In this document: one piece after another, positions 1 to 64,000 of the stretch
How positions within the stretch are numbered: the first letter of the stretch is position 1
Layout of the letters: each line of letters starts with the position of its first letter
From: Hippasteria phrygiana
Taxonomy: Eukaryota > Echinodermata > Asteroidea > Valvatida > Goniasteridae
Direction: 5' to 3'
Assembly (NCBI GenBank): GCA_037893225.1
Contig: JAZGUH010000415.1
Location: 219,169 to 283,168, forward strand
DNA length: 64,000 nt
Notes under the pieces: generated by a model
Database searches by the model: none
Seen by the model: the letters and a program-made list of their open reading frames with translations, nothing else
What the model was told of the DNA's origin: nothing
Made by a program: the position numbers and the translations under genes

Positions 1-272
1 AGTCAAACAGAACATTGAGGTTTACTAGGACTGGCAAAAGTGTAAGCACCACCACTATAAGGTATATCAGTTCAAAGAACACTATATCCTAAAATTTTCA
101 CAATAGTAACATATCTGCCTGCATGGAAAAAAAGAAGCTAAATTTGTTAATTCGGGGGACTGTATTAAACCAAATTCTAATGGTGAACAAAAGTGTTCTT
201 CACAAATACTGACACTGCTGTAGATCTGATATCTCTTTGCCCAAATGTTTTCCTGTTTTTCCTTTCTTCTAG

Positions 273-57314
<57,042 letters not shown>

Positions 57315-57592
57315 TATCTTGAATCTCTAAACATCACAGATCATGAAAACAGTATTACAGATCTATTGCACTCGCACATAGCTGAGTTTTTGATAAGCTC
57401 TTAAAATTGACAATCATTTAATGACAAATTTATATTTTAATGAGTTAATGTCTAAGGCAACTTTACTGTTTGTTTAAGCTATATATATTAAATATGACAG
57501 AGGAATTCTTTTAGTGTTGCCTTCATTTCATTATACTCAAAGTGTCTGAAAAATAAGCATGGCAACTCCAACACTTTTTAAGTCCTAGCAAG

Positions 57593-57806
57593 CAGAGCTG
57601 TAGTCAAGTCCCTGCAAGTCCTTTCACAAGTCCTTTCGCAAGTCCAGTCGCAAATCCTTTCATAAAGCCGATCACAAGTAACTGGATGAACAATGACAAA
57701 GGAATGCCTTTGTCAAAGCTCATTTGAATAGCTTAGGATTGGTATTAGGACTGAAGTGCTTGTGATGCACTTGCAGGAACTTGTGATGGACTCGACTACA
57801 TCCCTG
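57593..57806. mobile_element. hAT-like MITE, CAGRGCTGTAGTC family
   Basis: Ends cagagctgtagtcaagtcc and ggactcgactacatccctg; flanks ctagcaag / ctggcaag (7 of 8). Probably within the BLTP2 3' UTR. Confidence 0.88.
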
Positions 57807-59889
57807 CTGGCAAGAATTCGCAATTCCATTCAGAATCCGCTCAATACATTATGCACAAAATAGGTGTGTAGCATCGTGGTTGATTAACATGGACGAAAAA
57901 GCGGGCTCTGTGAAGTGCCCCAATCTTGAAATCCTTGTTTGAAGTTGGCAGATTTCAGAATCGTCGGGTGAGGGCTCAAATACGGGCCGTCATGATCCTC
58001 ACGCAATGGCAAAATAAAACGCCATTCAGACTGAGGTTTACTTTGAGATTTAATGCTTTTCCGTTAATCACAAAAGTAACAACATCGGGCTGACAAAACA
58101 GCTTCTAAAGTTGCAATGAGCTCAATTTAAGCTCTAAATAAAGTTGGTTTTGGGCCCACTTGAGCTTTAATATCCGCTGTCCGGCCGGTGGCCATTTCTT
58201 GGAATGAACAACGCGTGCGTTTGGTTTGATGTAATTTCACCACTGACCTGCTCCTCCACGAGCAGGCCTAGGGTCTGTCGTGGCTGACTCGGGTGAGCTG
58301 TACGACAGCACGGGGATGACCCAGGTCGACCCGAGTCGACCCAGGTGAGCAACGCACCCAGAGTTGACTCCTGTATGGAATTTCCCAAGCCTAATGCCAA
58401 TTTTCTGATAATCTGGCTTGTGGCGAGTCTAGGAACTTATGAAGTTACATTGTTGGTTTGAATCAACATGCAAACCATTTATGTCGGTTTGCTGTATGTA
58501 GGAAGGCGAAGTAAAAAAAACATGTTTAGCATCCCCGCCCGCTTCCTTTTTGGGGGCCGCCTGGAATTTTGTTATATTTTTATCAGTGGAAAATGACGTG
58601 GAAAAAACCCCAAAATGTCAACCGATCCATCGGAAAATAAAATACAAGCTTACTAAAACTATTAAAACCACTGTAAACATGTTCAATTCTGTTGTCCAAC
58701 ATGTCTCTTTCATTTTTGTGTCTCAGAACGATTGAAAAACCTGCAGTTGTCAGAACTTCTTAAAAAGAATGGCGGCCATCTTGAAAAAAATAGAAAGCCC
58801 CTACTCCTTCCTTTTTTCTTTTTTTTAACTCGGACGCTAAACCTTTTTTTTTTACTTGGCCTAATAAAAGAACAGTATGTTGTATTATTAAAGTATTTAA
58901 AAAGCAATGTTTCAATAATGGCAGAAATTTCACACGGAGAGTTTCTTTTAATATACCCTTATTCATATAAGAGTAACAAAAAGTGACATGATGCATTTGT
59001 ATGTAGATATTTCTTAAAACGAAAATTGTTCCAGGTGTAGTATAAAGCATCTGATGAAGTATTCTGGAAATGTCATTTCTTCAGCCTAAATCTTTGTACA
59101 AATTGCAATTAATTGTACAGAATAATTTATTGATTCTTCTTTTGACATTTTAAGTGGATTCAATGAATCATGTAACAGAAGTACCAGAATTTGACAAAAT
59201 TGTGTGAACGTTATTACAGCGATTATTTTTAATCATGTCTTATCACGAAGCTGTTGATCAACCATTTGAATATTGAAGAGCTATTTGAAATATTTTTCAG
59301 TTTATGACAATAAAATATGTGTGTATAGCGTTAGTTCGTCCAACATCAGTCAATCTTTTCTAGTGTATTTTGCCGGGTTTTAATTACACATGTGTGTGGA
59401 TGTATGGGTTACAGCAATATTAGACCTTACCTAAAACAGCGGCTTGTATGCATCTTTAAAAATCCACACATTTCTAACCAGCTGTGTTTGCCAATAATCT
59501 TTTCATATTGCAGATTTTGTGGTATTCATGGAATCCAGGCAGGAAAAATATATGTTTTTTTGGTCAATGAAGAGGCCTAGCTGTATTAGCTTTGATGCCA
59601 TTGTTGGGTTTTTCAAAAGCTTTTCGTATTTTTATGCTGCTTTTTGTGGAATCAGAATCTGTCTTATAATTAGAGGTTTTACAAAGTGAAATTTTAGTGC
59701 AGTTTACATTATGTCGCAGCTTTGTCTGCATGTCCATTGCGTTGGGTCCCTTTAATTTGAAGATCTTTTTAGGTACATCATAGGAATAATGTTAACATGT
59801 CTAACAATTGTGATCTATTATGACAACAAATTGAATCTGATCATGCAGTGTCTGCAGTTAGGATTGGGCTACATTTAGGGTTTGGTGCA

Positions 59890-59917
59890 ACCATGGAGGA
59901 AGGACTTCCTCCATGGT
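59890..59917. repeat. 28-base palindrome (accatggaggaag)
   Basis: 13-base perfect arms with a 2-base centre. Resembles the palindrome at 62037-62070. Confidence 0.9.
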
Positions 59918-60177
59918 GCAACACAGTTATTGAAATTTTGACCACTGGCTCAGTACGTGAAATTCACTTTAAGTTCATGGTACAAAATTAATGTACATGA
60001 TAAACGTACGTCCAGAGTAACCATTCTACCAGACTTTCTGGTAGATCTGACACTGGCCCAAATACCCTATATCTAAAAGAAATTTGTGGTGCATGTAAAA
60101 GCCAGTGACACATAGAATGTATATGACGGAGTAATTATTGAGGGACACTGCCATAGCCGTCCCCTCCCCAAAAAATA

Positions 60178-60412
60178 TTGGGGGGGACGTCCCCCCCCTC
60201 CCTTCCCCCCTCCCCCCGTCCCTTCCCCCTCCCCCCGTCCCTTCCCCCTCCCCCTCCCTTCCCCCTCCCCCCGTCCCTTCCCCCTCCCCCCGTCCCTTCC
60301 CCCTCCCCCCGTCCCTTCCCCCCTCCCCCGTCCCTTCCCCCCTCCCCCCGTCCCTTTCCCCCTCCCCCCGTCCCTTTCCCCCTCCCCCCGTCCCTTCCCC
60401 CCTCCCCGGGAT
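60178..60412 (+). repeat. C-rich minisatellite, ccccctccccccgtccctt units
   Basis: About 11 units of about 19 bases. The minus strand is G-rich with runs of 4-6 G. Confidence 0.93.
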
Positions 60413-60441
60413 CGCCGCCAACATGGGGAATACCTGGTACC

Positions 60442-60550
60442 CAGTAGCGTATCCAGCGAAAACCGTCTGAAACGCTTTCTTTTTTTCTTTTTTTTATGAC
60501 GCCTCAAATGCCGCATCGCAGGGGGGAGTTCCCCGCTGGATACGCCACTG
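60442..60550. mobile_element. 109-bp hAT-like micro-MITE
   Basis: Ends cagtagcgtatccagcg and cgctggatacgccactg; flanks ctggtacc / cttgtacc (7 of 8). Confidence 0.82.
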
Positions 60551-60729
60551 CTTGTACCCTATCTCCCCCCCCCCCCCCCCCCCGGATTTACGCCCATGCC
60601 CGTACAGCAAAATGAGAACCCTTAAAGGGTTTCTGGTTTGCAACGCGTAACGCCAGGCATGCAAGTCAAAAAAGGAAGGTGATTCGACACCCCCCGCCGG
60701 TCGGATAGTGCCCCTGCACCTGGCCTTCA

Positions 60730-60980
60730 GAACTTGTAGGCATTTCTCTCAAACCCTGGCTTGGGCTCGGGCTTTGGCTTCGCGTAATTTTATGTCCCAG
60801 ATTTGGCAAGATCTTGGATACTGTTTTTGCTATGTATGTATATCAAAATGTGATGCTTTAATCCGGAGCCGGCCGGAGTATGTTAATATATTTACGTATT
60901 CAAGGCTTCAGTTTGGCAATGGGACTGGGGAATAGTTGGAGCCGGAGCCCAAGCCGAAGCCAAGATTTGAGGAACGCCTT
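60730..60980. repeat. Inverted GC-rich repeat upstream of SELENOH
   Basis: cttgggctcgggctttggct near 60760 is mirrored by gccggagcccaagccgaagc near 60942. It borders the SELENOH start, so it may be part of its promoter or 5' UTR (inference). Confidence 0.5.
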
Positions 60981-60997
60981 AGGGGCGGTTTCAAAAC

Positions 60998-61161
60998 ATG
61001 GCGCCACCACGTGGAATGAAGCGCAAGGCGGAGACGGCGGGGAGGTTGGAGGCAAATGGGAAGGATGATGTTGCAGAAACCACGATGTCCCCTAAGAAAA
61101 GTAGGAGTGCCGAAGGGGACTCAGTGACATCTAGCAAGATGCGAGTAGTCATTGAGCACTG
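60998..61161 (+). CDS. SELENOH: SELENOH exon 1
   Basis: From ATG to donor gtaagt at 61162. Encodes the basic KRK start and ends MRVVIEH plus tg of a Cys codon, the first Cys of CxxU. Confidence 0.94.
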
Positions 61162-63999
61162 GTAAGTGGTGGAAAATAGAAAAATTATGTTGATTGTGTA
61201 CTGTGGCCTGTGCACAGAATAAACCTTTTATTTATACACAAACCTATGGCACTGTGAACCAGTCCAAATACTAAATGATTTTATGCTAAATATCTGTCAC
61301 GAGTAAACTTAAGAGATACTTAAGAGATACCTGGTCAAAATAATATCCGATTTCCAAAAGCTAAGTTGCAAATAAAGAAATAGCAGGTGTAAATAAAATG
61401 TCCACTATATCACGACAGAATAACATCTTAATAAAAGTGTACACGTTTTTCAACATACCCAGAGGCCAGACAGGAAACGGACATGTGTACTGTGGATTGT
61501 TTTGTGTGTCTTACTCTTATTCCTCCATGTTTAAATTAATGCTATGGCCCAAGACGAAGTGTGGGGGGGGGGGGGAAGAGAACAACTTGGGGAAAAATGC
61601 CCCCCCCCCCCCCCCCCCATGTCCCCCCCCCCCCATGTCCCCCCCCCCCCCATGTCCCCCCCCCCCCCCCCACCTCCATAGCGCCGCCAATGCATGTGAC
61701 AGATGCGTGATAATAGACTTTTTCAAATAAAATTCATTTTGAATGGTTGTATGTTTTTTTAACGTTTGACCAATAACAACTAGTGTCTGAAATAGCCTGT
61801 GCAGTTTCAATATCCAGAGTTGGAGTCGAGTCCCTGCAAGTCCTTTCACAAGTACTTTCGCAAACCCAGTCAGAACTCCTTTTATAAAGCTGGTCACAAG
61901 TAACTGGATGAACAATGACAAAGGAATGCCTTTGTCAAAGCTCATTTAAAGAGCTTGGGATTGGGATTAGGACTGGAGGGCTTGTGATGGACTTGCAGGG
62001 ACTTGTGATGGACTCGACTACATCTCTGTCAATAACATCATGGAGGAAGGAATATTCCTTCCTCCATGATATCATTAAGTTAATCATAAGTTAATGTTAT
62101 GAATAATTATGATTTCAGAAAAACTATAAGAAACGTATTTATTACTATTATTAGTGCAGTGGCGTTAATGTCAAATACTGCATCCGCCCTCTGTTTTGTG
62201 GCACTGTTTATTTACCTAATCTGGACAATGGTATTGCCTTGAATACAAGGTCAAGAGCCCTGGTTGCATCAGCTTTGGAGGGATTCCCCCCCCCCCCCCC
62301 CCTTGCCACTTTCTCAGCTTTGGCCTTAATTTTAATGTTTATGTTTGCCCAATTTCCAGTCGTTCCTGAAAAGTGTATAGCCGCAATGCTGACCAGCTGC
62401 TGGAGGCATTGCGGTCAGAGTTCCCGGACCTCAGTGCAGAGAAGAACCCCAGCAAGCCACGCTCTAAGAGCTTTGAAGTCACTCTGGTCAAGCAGGACGG
62501 CTCTGGTAAGCAAACTGGTTCTGATTACAGGTACTGCTGTGTGCCTGTTGTAAGTGGGTGGAGCAGGGGCAAAGCCCATCAACCACCCCAAGTTTAAATT
62601 AGCTCACATTTCTGTTTTCTAGTTTTGTTTTATTTTAATGATTTATAGTACCATATAGATGCATTTATTGTGAATGTCTGTATTAAATCTTTTAAAATAT
62701 TTTGAAAATCTATGCATGTACTAAAAAGGGAAGATTTTACTTAAAAAAAACAAAACTTGAGCACGGTATTTTACAGGAGACGTCGGGGTGTTGCAGCGGT
62801 TCTGGCAGCCAAATCAAACCGAATGTGTTTGTGCAGTCAAGCAGGACATACACAATAATCCAACAATGGATTAAAACTGCACAGACAGCGGCCAGTGGCA
62901 TCATCTGGCCTGGTGACACTGTTTTTTTGCACCCTATGGCGTCATCCGTACGCAAGGGGTTAATACCCCTCACCAAAATGGATCAGGAATAGCAAAATCT
63001 TACAAAATAAACATGTGGGTACTGGCACAACCAGTTATTTCAAGATTTATGTCAGCAAAATCGGTAAACAAATGAGGCAGAAATCAACATGTATGTGAAC
63101 ACTTTGAGTTACCATACACTGTGCCAACACAGAAAACACAAACTTTCTTCCCCTATATTTCACAAAAATTTCCCAACAAAATTCTCAAATTTAAAGGTTG
63201 TGCCAAGTGTTTACACAATTCTGAACACAGATGGATAGTTATTTTCCAAGATTTGCTGTTCCTGACTGATTTTCGTAGTGGGTATTCAAGTAAAATCTTT
63301 CCCTAATAAAGGATAGTGCACCTTTTATGCTCCATGACTTTGTTCAGGTTGTGCTGCATTTTCAGCCAGATCGGAAAGCAGATTAACCCAACCATCAAGC
63401 GTCCTTCGTTTTACGGTGGCCTTTGGCTTCTTTTTTTTTCTCTGAAAACTGGCAAAACACTGGAAAGCTGGCAGAAAACCTTGGAAACTGGAGGGCACCA
63501 GTGGTTGAAAAGAAATCTGCCCCCTGAACATTTACAGTTGTTCATAAACACAAGCATATGTAACAGTTAACAGGTCAGCATGCATTATGAAAGTATTAAG
63601 CCCTTGAATAGGATGACGGCCATGGCCGCTGTTTGAAAAAGGACCGGTTGTCATCTGTACGTGCATTCTTGCATGTGCTCAATCCGTTGTTTGCCTGTTG
63701 TTAACATGACGCTTGGCTGCACAATACCGGGGCGTATTGGCATACCAGCACCCCGATTAATAACAGCCAGCCATAGGGGGTTAATTTTAAGCAAGAGGGC
63801 TCTCTGACTAATACCCCACCCCACCCCTCCCCACCTCAGCCCATCCCTTTTTAATTCACCACTGCCAAAGCAAAACGTTCAAAATTTGTTTCCTCCCACA
63901 GAGGTTCTTCTCTGGACTGGTATCAAGAAGGGACCTCCCCGTAAACTCAAGTTTCCAGATGCTTCAGTAGTGATCGCAGAACTCAAGAAAGTTTTGTAG
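60998..63999 (+). CDS. SELENOH: Selenoprotein H, complete coding region in three exons with in-frame UGA (Sec)
   Basis: Selenoprotein H is a small, mainly nuclear thioredoxin-fold-like selenoprotein with a CxxU redox motif (family knowledge). Coding exons 60998-61161, 62360-62505 and 63902-63999 join in frame to 135 residues. Exon 1 starts MAPPRGMKRKAETAGRLEAN (AT-hook/NLS-like basic start, ATG in context aaaacATGg) and ends VVIEHC across the splice. Exon 2 continues R, S, then TGA at 62367-62369, then KVYSRNADQLLEAL and KSFEVTLVKQDGSG. Exon 3 encodes EVLLWTGIKKGPPRKLKFPD to the TAG at 63997-63999. The block TGIKKGPPRKLKFP is diagnostic. The TGA sits exactly where vertebrate SELENOH has selenocysteine. 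The SECIS element needed for UGA decoding should lie in the 3' UTR beyond the window. An ordinary translation would call this a broken gene. Confidence 0.96.
61562..61672 (+). repeat. Poly-G then poly-C tracts with ccatgt spacers
   Basis: A G run of 13 is followed by four C runs of 10-18 separated by catgt. Can fold as G:C hairpins. Lies in SELENOH intron 1. Confidence 0.93.
61815..62028. mobile_element. hAT-like MITE, CAGRGCTGTAGTC family, in SELENOH intron 1
   Basis: Ends cagagttggagtcgagtcc and ggactcgactacatctctg; flanks tcaatatc / tcaataac (7 of 8). Confidence 0.88.
62037..62070. repeat. Perfect 34-base palindrome
   Basis: atcatggaggaaggaat followed by its exact reverse complement, one base right of the target duplication of the MITE at 61815. 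Confidence 0.95.
62360..62505 (+). CDS. SELENOH: SELENOH exon 2 with UGA codon
   Basis: Acceptor aatttccag, donor gtaagc. The first base completes Cys, followed by R, S and UGA, then KVYSRNADQLLEALRSEF. It ends in phase 1. Confidence 0.95.
62367..62369 (+). other. SELENOH: In-frame UGA, predicted selenocysteine codon
   Basis: TGA three codons after the split Cys codon gives C-R-S-U, followed by KVYSRNA as in vertebrate SELENOH. The frame stays open on both sides for the full family length. Confidence 0.92.
62756..62959. mobile_element. TTAA MITE family 1, left-truncated, in SELENOH intron 2
   Basis: Starts cttgagcacggtattttac and ends gtacgcaagggg before TTAA (62960-62963). Closely similar to 36066-36276. 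Confidence 0.75.
63600..63780. mobile_element. TTAA-flanked MITE, related family
   Basis: TTAA at 63596-63599 and 63781-63784; ends gcccttgaatagg and ccatagggg. The core gttaacatgacgcttggctg echoes family 1. Confidence 0.65.
63902..63999 (+). CDS. SELENOH: SELENOH exon 3 and stop
   Basis: Acceptor ctcccacag. Completes a Glu codon and encodes VLLWTGIKKGPPRKLKFPDA to AELKKVL, then TAG at 63997-63999, one base before the window end. Confidence 0.95.
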
Positions 64000-64000
64000 A

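Larger units (their letters stand above)
57315..60997. other. Intergenic region and probable BLTP2 3' UTR
   Basis: No exon of a third gene recognised. Contains a hAT-like MITE at 57593, several AATAAA hexamers (58013, 58137, 59308), a 28-base palindrome at 59890, a C-rich array at 60180 and a 109-bp micro-MITE at 60442. The immediate upstream of SELENOH (60700-60990) has GC-rich inverted repeats with gagcccaagcc motifs. Confidence 0.6.

Overview
This window is animal nuclear DNA. Genes are split by GT-AG introns, most of the sequence is introns and short DNA-transposon relics, and there are no operons. The gene set is a BLTP2/KIAA0100-type lipid-transfer protein, selenoprotein H, and two TRIM proteins with paired B-boxes and a beta-propeller-like C-terminus. 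Together with introns mostly of 0.1-2 kb and many hAT-like and TTAA-targeting MITEs, this suggests an invertebrate deuterostome. Amphioxus, or an echinoderm or hemichordate, are my best guesses; the species cannot be fixed from the sequence alone.

Layout. From 273 to 57314 the + strand carries the last 29 coding exons of BLTP2, about 1006 residues, with a consistent reading frame and intact splice sites; the N-terminal half lies left of the window. All introns but one are under 2.5 kb. The exception, 3757-35787, is 32 kb. It holds two intronless, paralogous TRIM genes on the opposite strand (9596-11518, which lacks a RING, and 23841-25763, which has RING, two B-boxes, coiled coil and propeller). 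It also holds a dense field of nested MITEs and a 4.2-kb array of about 138 copies of a 30-bp satellite at 30742-34914. After BLTP2 comes about 3.7 kb of intergenic DNA. Then the complete three-exon coding region of selenoprotein H follows (60998-63999), whose second exon carries an in-frame TGA in a CxxU motif. Its 3' UTR, where the SECIS element should be, falls just beyond the window.

Mobile DNA. At least nine hAT-type elements can be delimited by terminal inverted repeats plus 8-bp target duplications. A family with TIR near CAGAGCTGTAGTCGAGTCC occurs six times. TTAA-flanked elements form three or four families with about a dozen copies. There are also tRNA-derived SINEs (one with a 14-bp target duplication), a LINE 3' fragment folded into a 340-bp near-perfect hairpin, several larger palindromes, and tandem repeats with 43-bp and 82-bp units in BLTP2 introns. 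No intact transposase or reverse transcriptase was seen.

The genes show no common pathway. BLTP2 is a bulk lipid-transfer protein of ER membrane contacts, SELENOH a nuclear redox selenoprotein, and the TRIMs probable ubiquitin-ligase or innate-immunity-type proteins that appear to sit inside the BLTP2 intron. All functional statements are by family resemblance, read by eye; no database search was possible.
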